A stretch of DNA of 64,000 nt. Origin: Edaphochlamys debaryana (Eukaryota; Chlorophyta; Chlorophyceae; Chlamydomonadales). The notes under the pieces were generated by a model, which made no database searches, had not been told where the DNA came from, and saw only the letters and a program-made list of their open reading frames with translations. The position numbers and the translations under genes were made by a program. The stretch is taken from assembly GCA_016858145.1 (NCBI GenBank), contig JAEHOE010000128.1, forward strand, positions 248,001-312,000, read 5' to 3'. Shown piece by piece: positions 1 through 12,100 of this stretch. The stretch's first letter is position 1, and every line of letters starts with the position of its first letter.

Positions 1-3000
1 CCAGCGCTGCGTAGGAGGCGGAGGACACGTGGATGGCGCCCTGCTTGCACGTGGACTCCCTGGGGGGGTGGGGTGGGGAGGGTTGAGTGGGAAGGTGGAG
101 GGGCAGTAGGGGGGAGCGGGGAGCCCTCAAGTCCAGGCGTCACGGCGGAGGGGCGGGCGGGAGCGTGCGGTCCTCTGGAGCCCACCAAGCTCCGGAGGGC
201 CACCCCCGGGCCCAAGCCGCGCCCCAAGCCCGCACCCTCCCCCCTCACATCCGGCTGGCGGTATTGACGGTGTCCCCGAAGAGGCAGAAGCGGGGCATCT
301 TGGAACCCACGATGCCTGGGGGGGCGGCGGGCATGGTACCATGAATGCATGTGGACCAGGGATGGGCAGCAGGAGGATGGCCGCCGTCGCTGTAAGAGAG
401 CCGGCCCGCCACTGTGCCGGCTGCCGCCCCCCTTCCACCTTCCCCGCTGCCTCCCGCCCAGCACCCCAGACGCCCCTCCCCCACCGCTCATGACGGGCCC
501 GCTGTGCAGCCCGATGCGCATCATGACGGGCTTGCCTGGGGGGGGGGATGGAGACACGTGGACATTTGTATGCGGAGGGGGAGTTGACATGGTCCGAACA
601 CAGGTACTGCGCATGACTGCCTGGCGGGCTCTGCCCACGTGCGCCCCTGCCTCCCTCCGCCCCCTCTTCGGCCCCACGGGCCCTCACCCGTGGTGGGCAG
701 CACCACCTGGGCCGCCTCGCGCAGCATGGCCTGAGGGGTGGGGTTGAAGGAAGGGAGGCGCAGGAGGGGGCGTGAGGAGGGGGTTGGGCTCCACCCAGCA
801 AGCACGGGACAGCTCGCGTACCCTACCAATGCCCCCCTTCACCTGCTCCCCTCCTCTCCTCATGGACTTCCTCCCCCCCCCCCACCTTGGCGAAGGCCAG
901 CACCTTGGCCGCGTGCAGCTCGTCCACGGGCGCCTGGGGCCCCCGCACCACGGTGAAGCCCTCCTCGTCCCGCGTCATCAGGCCCCCGGCCACCATGTAG
1001 CAGTCTGGGGGGGGCGCAGGGGGGGGGGAACAGGAGAGGGGCAGGAGGCTCGGCAGGCGGTGCGGACCGTGCCCACTCGCACTTCGTGCGCTTGCGCCCT
1101 GCTGCCGCCTGCGCGCTGCGGACGCTCGCACCCCTTCTCCCCCCATGCACCGCCCCACCTCCGATGGTCTCCACCTTGTACACCCCGTACTCGTCCAGCA
1201 GCGTGTCTGGGCGGGGAGGGGTGGTGGCTGGGTCAGGAAGCGGACGGAGGTGTGCTGCTTAACAACCCCAGCCTGGGGCAGTGCACACACACAGAACCCC
1301 TCCTGCCCCCTGACCCACACATCCTCCTCCTTTCCCCCCCTCACCCAGCCTCGAGTACAGGGCGTTGAGGAAATGCATCACCGCAGTGGCGGGCACCGAG
1401 TGGCACATCTGGGGTGGGTGGGGTGGGGTGGGGGGGTAGGGGGAGAGGCATCGGGATAGAGCCACTGGTGCCAAGCTCAAGGTCAGGGTAGGCCGGGCTT
1501 CCGGGCCGCCTGGGCCCCGCCCAGGGGGCCCCTCCACGCACAAGGCCGCACCCCCACACACGCAGCCCTGCCCTACTGCTCACCTCCGTGAAGCCTGGCG
1601 ACGGGCGGGCAGGCGGGGCCACACGGGGATGCGGGGCGTGCAGGGAGGTGAGGGGAGTGGAGGGGGCCAGTTGCGTCAGCGCAGGCCTCTGCAGCCGCTG
1701 CCCCAGCCTCCCCCTGCCCCTGCCCTTGCCCGCCCTGCACCTGCTCCCCCGTCCCCTCCCCGTCTCCCCCCCCCCCTCCCCCCCCCTCACCAATGATGTC
1801 GGCGAACAGGATGGTCACCTGCGGGCGGGGCGGGGCGGGCAGCGGAGTCCGGCACCTCATGCCGTGGGCCTCACCTCGCCCGTACCTTAACCCCCCCGGT
1901 GCACTCCAGCCTGCACGCTCCACTCTCGCCCATGCTACAACCCTCTTTACCCCCCCCCCCCCTGCCCCCCCCTGCCCCCCCCTGCCCCCCCCTGCCCCCC
2001 CTGCCCCCCCTACCCCCCCTGCCCCCCCTGCCCGCACCATGGGGTGGTACGTGGCCAGGGAGGCGCAGTCCGCCGCCAGCGAGGGCAGCTGCAGCAGCCG
2101 GGGACCCGCACCCGCACCCGCCACCGCATCGTCGTGCTCAGCTGCGCGCCGGGCCGCCACCTCCAGCACGTGCCTGGGGGGAGGGGCGGGGGGAGGCAGG
2201 GAGGGTTGAGCCTGCAGGCCGCCGCGTGGCTAGCCTGGCTACCAGCCCTTTCTCCTGCGCATGCCCCTCGCCCCGCTGCCTCTGCGCCCTATGCCAGCAC
2301 CCGGGCACCAGGCCGGGCTCGCTGGCTGCCGCCGTACCTCGTCAATACCTCGTCAAAGATCCCCCCGCCCCCATTCCTCCCCCTTCCCCCCACCGTGGGA
2401 AGATCTGCTCCAGCAGGCGGTGCTCCTGCTCCAGCACCTCGGCGATGCGCCGCTCGGCACGCACGCGGGCGGTCACATCCACCTGGGGTGGGGCGGGGGT
2501 GGTGGTGGTGGGTGGTGGTGGGTGGTGGTGGGGCGACTGATGGACGAGGACAGGGCCAAGGGGTCGACGAAGAGGTGGCCGCTCTTCCATGCGACATCCC
2601 TCCCTGCATCCCTCCCTTGCATGCCCCGTTCCCTCTCCCGTGTCCTCCACGCCCGCTCCCCTCAAGCCCCCTCAAGCCCCCAGGAGCCCCCAAGCCCCCA
2701 CCTGCATCACCAGCAGCGCGGGCCGGCCGCTGGCGGGGTCCGCCACCCGCACACAGCTCAGCTCGTGCCAGCAGCAGCCGCCGCCGGGGGGGCCGCCGGG
2801 GCCGGGGCCCGCGAGGGGTCCGGGGGCAGTGTCGGGGCCGGCGGGGGCCTGCAGGCGGCGGCGCAGGGGGCTGCCGGCGGCGACGGAGGGAGAGGCGGAC
2901 GAGCAGCGGGTAGCGGGCGACCTGCTCGGGGAGAGCCCAGCCTCCACCTCTGCGCCTCCTCCCTGCCTCGCCAATCGGTCGCTGCCTCCGCTAGGCCGCG

Positions 3001-6000
3001 GCTGGTCCAGGGAGGCCCGCGACCCGCGCCGGCTGCCCCGCCCCCGCCCCCGACCCCGACCCAGGTCTACGCTGCGCCGCCTGACCACTCGGGCCCCCGG
3101 CCCTGCCCCCCACCCCCAGCCCCCTGCCTCCACGCCCCCGTCCCCGCCCCCCCGGCCCCCGCCTGCGCCCCCCGCGGGCCGCTCCCCCTCACAGGACGCC
3201 GCCTGCTGCGGCTCCAGCAGGGCAAAGGCGGGGGCGGGGCCTGGGCCTGGGCCTGGGCCTGGGCCTGGGCCTGGGCCTGGGCCTGGGCCGGGGGCTGCAG
3301 GGGCTGCAGGGGCCTGGGCCAGGGCGGGCGGCCCCAGCCCCAGGGGCCCCAGCTCGGGCAGCTGAGCGCAGGACAGCGCCTCCGCCACTGAGAAGAGGCC
3401 GGGGCTGGGGCCGCTCGCGGGCCGCCGCCGGAAGCCCAGCGAGGCGGCGCTGGGCTGCGGGGGCAGGCAGCTGACGCCGGCCCACGCCCCCGCCTCCCCA
3501 GTGCCCGGGGGCAGCGCCGGCCCCGGCCCGATGGAGCCCGCCGGCCCCGGGCCGCTGCTGCCGGGGCTGAGCTCGTGGGGGGAGGCCGGGCCTCCGGCCG
3601 CCCCCGGCCCCGCCGTGCCGCTGTCAGTAGCGGCGGCGGGGAGGGGCACGGGGACGGGGGCGGAGCCGGATCCGGAGGGCCCCCCCACACGCACCGGCGC
3701 TGCCAGGGAGCGGCAGCGTGGCGGCCCGGCGGCGAGGGCGGCTGCGGCGGCTATGGGGCCGCCACCGCTGCCACTCATTGGTCGGCCCCTCGCCCCGGCC
3801 AGGCCCTGGCCCCCGGCCGCCGCTATGTAGGCCGCCAGCGCAGGCCCCGGCAGCCCCTGCGCCCCGCCGGAGGGGAAGCAAGGGCCCGCGCTCAGCACCG
3901 CACACGACCGGGGGCGGCAGCCGGAGGCGGACGGCACCGCCCCTGCCCCCCCCGCCCCCCCCTGCCCCCCCGTGCGGCTGCCCCCCGAGGCCGCCGAGGC
4001 CACCAGGGACAGGAAGCGGTCCGAGGGCGCCCGCAGGCTGTGTGCCCGCCGCCGCCGCCGGTCCTCAGCGGCCGAGGCGGCGGCGGCGCGGGGCGACCGC
4101 ACGGCGGCGGAGGCAGGGGCGCGGGCCGCTGCCGCGCTGCCGCTGAGGGAGCCGCCGCTGCTGCAGGCTGCGCCCGAGACCACCTCCTCCGCGCCCAGGC
4201 CCGTCGCTCGCAGCACACGCCCCTGGCCCCCTCCCCCCGCCCCCCGCCCCCGCCCCCGTGGAGGGGTCGTCTGTGTCGGTGCCCCCCAGGGCCCAGTGGC
4301 CCTCCCACTCAGAGTCAGTGCCGGTGCCGGCAGCCCCCGGGCCCCCGCCCACCCCCCGCCCCAGGCCGCCCCCGCAGGCCCCCGGCGCAGAGCCCTTGCG
4401 CAGCAGGCTGAGCCCCGCGGGGGGCAGCGGCAGGAGGCCCTGCCCCCCCTGCCCCCCCTGCGCCTGGGCCTGGGCGCCCGCCTGCGCGGTGGCTCCGCCC
4501 CCCAGGCCCTGCCCCCGGGCGCTGAGGGAGGCGTCCCGCTCCATGCGCCGGACCTGCGGGGGTGTGGGGCGGGAGGGTGGGTGGGGGAGGGGCGGTGGCT
4601 CACAGGGGGTTCACAGGGGGTTGACAGAGCAATGGGCTGCGGGGCGTCTGGCCCCAGCGCCCCATCCGCTGCGTCCAGCGACAACCGTACAACCCGCACT
4701 CCCTGCCCCCCAAATGCTCCCCCCCACCCCGCCCCACCGTGTTGAGCAGCCCCCAGGTGCTGGTGCTCAGCGCAGAGGCGTCCACCTCCTCCCCCCCCGC
4801 CCCCGCACTGGGTGACACGAACAGCAGGCGACGCCGGGAGGAGGCGGGCCGCGAGCCCCAGCCGCGGGTGGACGCGGAGCCGGAGGCGGACGCGGGCGGC
4901 GCGGGCGGCGGCGAGGCGGCCGCCTGGGCCGGGCCCGAGCCCAGGCTCCCCGCCAGCTCGGCGGCGGAGGGGGCGGTGCCGGCGCTGGCGCAGGCCTCCG
5001 CCTCGAGGCCCTGCGGCAGGCTGCAGCGCTGGTGGCGCCACACGGAGCCCACCCGCAGCGGCCGGGGGGCGCCCGCGGAGGCACGGCCCGCGGAGGCGCG
5101 GCCAAAGGGCGCCAGCGGGGCCGCGGGCGCGGAGGCCAGGCCCTGCGGTAGCAGGGCGCCCTCAGCGGAGCGGGGAGCGCCCCGCAGCGCCTCCAGCCCC
5201 CGGGCCAGGCCCCCCGACCCGCCCGCCCCGGCTGCCGGGCTGGAGCCCAGCCCCGAGCCGCCGCTGGCCTGGCGCGCGTCCGGCACGGGACCCGAGCTGG
5301 GCTGCGGGGGTGTGTGGGCCGGGGAGGGGGCCCGCGCCGACACCGCCCGCAGCAGGTGCAGCCCCAGCAGCCCCCGGCCCCGGCCGCTGCCCTTGCCGCC
5401 GGCCCCGCCCGTCAGCAGCCGCTGGGGCCAGAAGCCGCCGCTGCCGCTGCCGCTGCCCAGCCCCTGCCGGCCGCTGCCCCCGTCCACGGCCGCGGCCGCA
5501 GAGGCGCCCGAGACAAGTGCGGTGGTGGCGGCGCCCGAGGGGGGCTGCTCGGGCAGCGCCAGGCGGGCGGCGAGCGGCCCCGCGGTGGGGCTGGGCCGGG
5601 CGGAGGAGGCAGGGGAGTGGTAGGTGTGGTGTGGGCCCAGGGGCAGGAGCAGGTGCATGCAGGCGGAGGTGGGGTCGGAGGGGTCACGGGGGGCGGAGGA
5701 GCGCGCACCCGCAATGCCACGAGCCGCCGTGAGCTCGGGCCCCTCCCCATCCCCCTCTCCCTGTCCCTCCGCCTGTCCGTCGCAGTCGAGGAGCTGCACC
5801 GGCACCGGCACCAGCCCTGCGCCTGAGCCCACCCCCTCCGCCGCCGTCTCCTGCTCCGTCTCCCCTTCCTCCTCCCCCTCCTCCCCCTGCCCCCCCAGCT
5901 CCCCCCCGCCCCCCAGCTCCGGCGGCACCGGCACGATGCCCCGCCACGTGCGCCTCACCCCCACCGCCGCCAGCGCCTCCCCCAGCTGCCCCGGGGGCGC

Positions 6001-7699
6001 CAGCGCGAACAGCTCCCGCAGCAGCGCGGCGGAGGATCCGGGCGCGGGGGCGCCAGGGGCCGGGGGGGCACAGGCGCCAGGGGCGGAGGCGGCGGGGGCC
6101 GAGGGTGCGGTGCTGCGAAGGCCCATGAAGGCCACCGATGCAGCGTTCTGGAACAGCACCCCGCCGGCAGGGGGGTGGGGCCCGGGTCCCTGGCCCCCGC
6201 CCCCCTGGTCCCCCTGGTCCCAGCCCAGCCCCTCCCCCGCCAGCAGCGTGACGGCCCCCGGCAGCCCCGCAACCGCCGCGTAGCCCCTGCCCAGCTGCTC
6301 CGCCAGCCCCAGCAGCCCCCGCCCGCACACGGGGTAGCGCAGCACCACCGCCAGGCCCACGGGGGAGGGGGCGGGGGCGGTGGGGGGGAAGGAGGGGTGG
6401 TGCGGGCCGCCGTTGGCCCCGAGCGGGGCGGGGAGGGCGGTGGCGATGCGCGCCTCCAGGGTCACCGGCAGCGGCACACGAGGGGGCGGAGGGGCGGCCT
6501 GGGGGCGGGAGGGCAAGCAGGGGAGCAAGGTGGGGCAGAGGCGTGCATGGCTCGAGGGTGGAGGCGGTGTGCGCCTCCGAAGGGCTGCCAACGGGCGAAG
6601 TTGCGGGGCTCAGGCGGGGCCCGCCCGGGCACGCACCTGGGTCAGGCTCTGCCCCCCCAGGAGGGCCGAGGGCGGGGGCGGGGCGGGCGGCAGGGGGTGG
6701 GCCGCCACCAGCACGGGCCGGGGCCCCCGCAAGGAGGGGTCCGCGGGGCCGCCCTCCAGCGCCCCCCGGCAGCAGTCGCGCAGGGCGGCACGCAGCAGCG
6801 GCTCCGCGGCCCCCGGCCCCCCCGCCCCCCCCGGCCCCAGCAGCCCCGCCAGCAGGCGCTGATAGGCCGCGGGGGTGGGGCAGTGCAGCAGCGCGGCCGC
6901 CTGCGGGTTGACGTGGCGGCACACCAGCCTGGGGGGGAGGGGAGGGGATGCAGGGATGCAGGGGGAGGACGTGGGGGTGGGGCCAGAGCCGTGGGGTCCA
7001 GGAGCGCAAGGCCTCGGGGCAAGGGTGGGCGGTGGACGAGGTCTCGGTGCTGGCGGGGTGGGGACGTGGGCGTGTGTGTGAAACTGAGCCAGTCCCTCGC
7101 TGACCTGACGCTGGAGCATCCCGCGTAGGCCCACTGGGCGTGGTGCTGGAGGGAGCAGTGGCTGGGGGGCCCGTCCCCCGAATGCGCCTCCTCATCCGCC
7201 AGCTGCAGCAGAGCGCCCAGGTCCACCTCGTCCTCGTCCGGGTCCAGGTCCGGGTCATGGCGCCCTGGCGGAGCACGCACGCCCTCGAGCAGCAGCAGCA
7301 CGGCGGGCTCGGGACAGCTGTTCACAGCTTGGACCAATTCGCTGTAGCCGAGCCCTGAGCGGTAGTAAGCACGTGGTAGGTCTCGGTCTCGCACAAAAAA
7401 CGGCAAGCCCACGCCCAATTCCCACGCCGAGACCCCGGGGTCGACAGGTGGGGGGTCCTCCTGCTGGGGGTCAAGACCCTTGCACAGGGAAGCTGCAGCT
7501 TCTTACAAGTTCCCAATCGTTACCTACCGGTTGTTATAGGTGCAGAGCGATCCGGCGCAGACGTGTGCGTTGCAAGCAGCGCGCTCTTAAGCACCTCGAC
7601 GGGCGCCAATTGCCCCTCCGCGCGCAGAGGCCCCGCCTTCCGCGGAGCTCCTTCATCCCTGCACTTGGTGTCGGGCTTCCTTCCAAAGCAGGCCCACAT
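1..7699 (-). CDS. PAS-containing class III guanylate cyclase, 3' end beyond the window
   Basis: Converts GTP to cGMP. Hand-built exons, minus strand: 7699-7528, 7387-7105, 6928-6637, 6498-4738, 4553-2702, 2482-2394, 2173-2038, 1818-1791, 1594-1584, 1408-1345, 1206-1159, 1004-886, 730-688, 535-485, 315-249, 59-<1. The catalytic core reads FADIIGFTEMC, then [16 protein letters not shown], then [16 protein letters not shown]. It carries both metal-binding Asp residues, the guanine-selecting Glu (VETIG) and Cys (FCLFGD), and the transition-state Asn and Arg. Upstream lie a PAS domain ending in [12 protein letters not shown] with a linker helix, a sensor-like stretch (VLFQNAAS near 6130), and about 600 residues of low complexity. 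Exon 4553-2702 changes reading frame once around 4140-4330 in G-runs, probably an indel. The start (MWACFG, 7699) is inferred; a shorter first intron ending near 7495 is equally in phase. Guanylate specificity rests on family knowledge. Confidence in the family is very high. Confidence 0.9.
1955..2037. repeat. CCCCCCCTG-type tandem repeat in a cyclase intron
   Basis: Runs of seven or eight C separated by TG repeat about eight times on the plus strand. On the coding strand this is a G-rich tract just downstream of the donor at 2037, i.e. an extreme case of the G-rich 5' intron ends seen throughout the window. Confidence 0.8.
3237..3290. repeat. In-frame GGGCCT hexanucleotide repeat
   Basis: About eight to nine copies of a 6-bp unit lie within the long low-complexity exon of the cyclase and encode alternating Pro-Gly. 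Because the unit is six bases, copy-number change keeps the frame, so it is a likely length-polymorphic site. Confidence 0.85.
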
Positions 7700-9192
7700 C
7701 CGCTTGCTGCTCCGCTAGCGCCTAGAGGCTGCACCTGCGCCTCCGTTCCGCTGCACGTTCGCCCTCTCCTCTTCTGATCTACTCCCATAATCTACATTAT
7801 TTGCAATAGGGCTAGCTGTTGGGCCGTAGTATCGCGAAGATGTCGCAGCAAACCGGTTGCAAGCGTTGCGACACTCGCGCGCGTCAAGTGACAGATTACA
7901 TAATATTAGAAGACACAGGCTATGCCTCAGTTGCTGTGTTCACAATTGTAGTGCCGGTTTTGCTGTCGGAACCCGCCCCCTCCCAGCTCCTGCGGCAGCG
8001 GCTAGGTCGACGCGCTTAGCTCCCCCGGCGTCGCCCTGACTACAACTGCATGGCCCCTGCGAGTACAGAGCCCCCTCCCAGCTCCCCGGCTCCCTGTCCC
8101 CCGTGTCACGAGCCACTACCCCCGCCTACGGCCATCAGAAACCCATGTACCTGTGAAGCCTTCAACGCTTGCCGCCGTGTTTCCCGCCGCCGTGCTGATG
8201 CCCTCCCCTGCTCGCGGGCCTTGTCCGGCGCAGAGAGCTGTGTGCCTGGACGCGCCCACCCCATCCGCCTGTGAGGGCCTGTGTCATCAATCACAACAAC
8301 TAGGAAACCCGGGGTTGCTGAGGTGGAATGCGGGTAGTATGTGTGCGTGCTTCACGATGCGGTCGGGGCCCCTGACCCCTTGCCAAGGCTATAGAGTCAA
8401 TGAGCACCGTCAACGGACCAAACGACAATGGATCAAGGTTATTGAGAAACGCGAGCACCAGGCAACTACCAGCAGTAGCATTCAACCTACCGTCAGCCCA
8501 TGTAACGGCACAGGCACTGCAGCGGCACGGGAAAGCTCCCCCCCGCAACAAGATGGCTCACACCTGGTCTCCCCCAAACACAAACCCCGCCACTCTCTTT
8601 CGACATCAAATGGCTACAGATCACCACAACGTGCGCCCCATCATCGCCGCCAACTGCACGGCAGGCAAATCACGGCGCCAATGGATTGTTTACCGGGTGA
8701 GGCCACGAATCACCGCCACCATGGGTGACATCAGTATCGCCGCCCAACCACGCGGCTCAGCTCAGGCTACAGATCACCGCCGCTTGCGCACCAACCACGC
8801 GGCAAACCCCCTCTCTGTTGAGCCCCAATCACAAGCAGCCGCAGCAACGAGCGGCTGCGGCTCAGAGGCTCACGGGCAGTGCACGACTCAGGCACACGGG
8901 GACCCCTGGACGCTGCCCCCCCCTCCCTCCCGCTCTCCCTCTCCGCGCCGTGCCACTCGCGTGGCGGGCGCACGCACTCGGGCTCAGTGCCATGGGCTCA
9001 CCCCCCCCACACCAGCGGTCTGCGACTCCAGGCAACGCACCCCCTCTCACTCTCTCGCTCCTCAGACCAGCGCTGCTCACGGCCCACCTCAGCCCCGTGC
9101 CCCCACCCGTACCCCACCTCGACGCCGCTCCGGCCATGCTCCACGGAAGGCGCCCCTCACCGGCCCCACCCTCGGCCCAGCGCCCCAGGCCC
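7700..9192. other. Intergenic: 3' flank of the CBM20 gene and 5' flank of the cyclase gene
   Basis: No convincing coding exon on either strand. It should contain the 3' UTR of the gene ending at 9193 and the promoter of the cyclase starting at 7699, both transcribed leftward. A TTACA (TGTAA on the minus strand) at 7896-7900 fits the chlorophyte polyadenylation signal. Imperfect repeats around the words CAGATCACCGCC and CCACGCGGC occur between 8610 and 8810. The long plus-strand frames here have no start context or family similarity that I can see. Confidence 0.6.
7896..7900 (-). terminator. Possible TGTAA polyadenylation signal
   Basis: TGTAA on the minus strand, the usual poly(A) signal of green algae, about 1.3 kb after the stop of the CBM20 gene and just upstream of the cyclase start. 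The distance is long, so this is a weak call. Confidence 0.3.
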
Positions 9193-12100
9193 CTAGCGCT
9201 TGTCGCCGCCGCGCTCCTCCCCCTCGTCCCTGTCCCTGTCCCTGGCCCTCTGCTTATCCCTCCGCCTGTCCTTGCCGCGCCTGCCCCTCTCCTCCTCCTC
9301 CTCATCCGAGTCCTCCTCCTCCTCCTCCGACCCCCGCTGCTTTGACCGCAGCCCCGGCGCCTGCTGCTTAGTCAGGTTGGCGGTGCCGTACACCGCCGCC
9401 GCCCCCGCTGCCGCGATCTCGGCCGCGGGCACGCCGCCGCCGCCGTCGTCGTCGTCGCCGTCATCGTCCCCTCCCCCCCCGTTGAAGAGGCTGTCCGTGA
9501 ACCCCTCCCAGCTCTCCTCCGCGCGCTCCTGCAGCCACTCCCCCACGGCCTGCACCGCCTCCACGCTGGCGTCCCCCACCTGCTCCGCGGAGGGCAGCGA
9601 GTCGGCCAGCGCCTGGGCCTGGGGGCGGAGGGGGGGGGAGGGAGGAGGGGGTGGAGGGGGGTTGAAAGGGGGTTGGGCGGGGGCGCAGGGAGGGGAGCGG
9701 GGAGGGAGAGGGACGGGGCGGCCGGGGCGCACAATGGGAGGCTGTCGACGAGGACAGGCGGGTTGCGGGAGAGGGAGGGGAAGGGCCGGGACAAGCCGTG
9801 GACCGGGACCCCCGTCGGCAGCGGGGCGGGGCCGAGAGGGACTGGGACCCGTCTCTCTGTAGAGGCCCTGGAGCCTGGACCCCGCAGGCCTCTGTCCACC
9901 CCTCGCCCCTCGGGCCCCCCCCCACCACCACCCACCCACCTGCTCCTGCACCCCGTTGACCGCCGCCTCCGCCCCCGCCAGCAGCAGCACCGCCGACCCC
10001 GCCACCACCAGCCCCCCGATGTCCGCCAGCGAGCCCCCGTCCGCCGCCAGGTCGTTGTAGGAGGCAACCAGCGCCGACTGGGGAGGGGAGAGGGGGGGAG
10101 GAGGCTCAGCGGGCTGGCAGAGGATGGCTGCGTACACGAGCGCGCAGAGCACGGTGCGCATGGCTGCAACAAGACATGGACATCCCTCATCCTCCGTCAC
10201 ATGCCCTCGGCCCTCAGCGCCCCCTCCTCACGCCCCCCCTCACGCCCCCACCCCCACCTGCAGCTGCTCCGCCATGTAGGCCTCCAGGTCCTTCCCCTCG
10301 TACCACCGCCCCACCACCAGCCCCACGCCCGCGCACGCAGCCAGCACCGCCACCGCAGCGGCGTCCGCGCGGTGGTCCCGCTTGGTGCGCCCCCTGCGCC
10401 CGCCCTTGCCGCCCTCGCCCTCGCCGGCGGCCCCCGCGCCAGCGCCCGCAGAGTCGCCCGCGCCCTCCCCGGGCCGCGGAGGGGCCACGCCCCTGCGCGC
10501 ACACCACTGCTTGACCGCCTTGACCTGGGGGGTTGGGTGGGTGGGAGGTGGAGGGGCGTTGGAATGGGAGGAATGGAGGGCGTAGCGGCACGTTGGAGCA
10601 TTCGTGTGCTAGACCTGTGCTCCTACACAGCTTCCCTGGCCAGTGCTCTGGCCCCCTTCCCCCCTCCCCCTCCCCTCCCTCCCCCTCCCCTCCCTCCGTC
10701 CACCCCCCCCCCCCCCACCGGGTCCTCCTCGCAGGCCGCCTGCATCCCCTCGTCCCCCGCCAGCTCCACCGCGAAGCCCTCCACCCCCGCCACCGCCGCG
10801 GCCAGGGGCGAGCCGGGGTCCAGCAGCGCAGCCACCAGGCGGGGGCGGGAGGGCAGCGCGGCCAGCAGCCCCGCGGCGGTGGCCAGCATGCTGGGGGGGG
10901 GGGGCGGGTGGGTGCAGGAGGCAGGCTCGTCTTGCAGCCGCACATCCCGTTGTGTTAGCCCGTTGTGCGCCCCTCCCACCCAAGTTGGGGAACCGAAGGC
11001 CCGAGTATCCATACAGAAGCCGCAAACCATCGCACATGGGTGTGTACCAGCCCCCTGGGCATATTTCCCGCCCCCCCCTCCCGGCCCTCCCTCGTTCCCC
11101 GCTCGGTAACAATATCCCGACCCTCCCCCTCCCTCTCCCCCCTCACCCCGCCAGCGCCGTGTCGTTGGCCAGGCGGGAGGCCAGCGCCGGCCGCGCACAC
11201 AGCAGCTCCGCCACCGTGCCCGCAGCGCCCGGCACCGACTCCCCCGCCCCGCCGGCCCCCGCGCCGCCCCCGCCTGCCGCCGGCCCCACGGCCCCGCCCG
11301 GCCCCACTGCCGCCGACATGAGCACCACGGCCCGCGCCAGGCGGGGGGTGGCGGCCAGAGCCCCCGCGAGGCCGCGAGAGCGCACCGCCGCGCGCCCCAC
11401 GGCCCCCCCCGCCACCACCGCATCCACCAGCTCGGAGCAGCCGGCCAGGGCCACGCTGCGGGGGGGGCGGGGGGTGGGGGCGAGAGGGGAGTGTGAGAGA
11501 GAAGGGAAAGGGGGTGGGCGGGGAGTCAGTGAGCTGGGAGATTGGCTGTCTATGTGTGCAAGTCCTCCAGAGGGCGGTGCTCGTGGGGAGCCTGTCCAGG
11601 GACTGCGAGCGCCCGTGCTCCCCAGGGTGTGAGGGTTGTGAGGGTTGTGAGGGTGTGAGGGTGTGAGGGTGTGAGGGTGTGAGGGTGTGAGGGTGTGAGG
11701 GTGTAAGCGAGCTGTAGCGCACCTCTCTCTGTCTGCCCTCCCCCTCCCCTCGCCCTCTCTCCCCTTTCACTCACGCGAGGCCCCCGTTGGGGCTGCCCGT
11801 GTACACCTCCTCCGCCTCCAGGGGCCCGAAGTCGCCCGACACCTCGCCGCCGCCGCCCTCGGCCCCCTCGTCCGCCACCGCCTGCGCCGCCCCCACGGGC
11901 CGCCCCTCCACCACCTGCACACCCCCCGCCCCCGCCCCCGCCCCCGCCTCCGTGGAGGCGGGAAGCAGCAGGGGGCCGGAGGTGGGGGCAGAGGAGGGGC
12001 CCGAGGAGGGGCCGGAGGAGGATGCCGCCTGGGCTGCGGCCTCCAGTGGCCCCACCTCCGTTGCGTCCACTGTGATGGTGGCGAGGGAGGCGGAGGGGGA

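Noticed and set aside
1..7699. Adenylate rather than guanylate cyclase
   Set aside because: The substrate-selecting positions are Glu (VETIGD) and Cys (FCLFGD), the guanylate pattern; adenylate cyclases have Lys and Asp there.
8400..9371. Plus-strand 300-codon open frame
   Set aside because: Its last part is antisense to the terminal exon of the CBM20 gene and the rest is low-complexity with no conserved motif or splice context.
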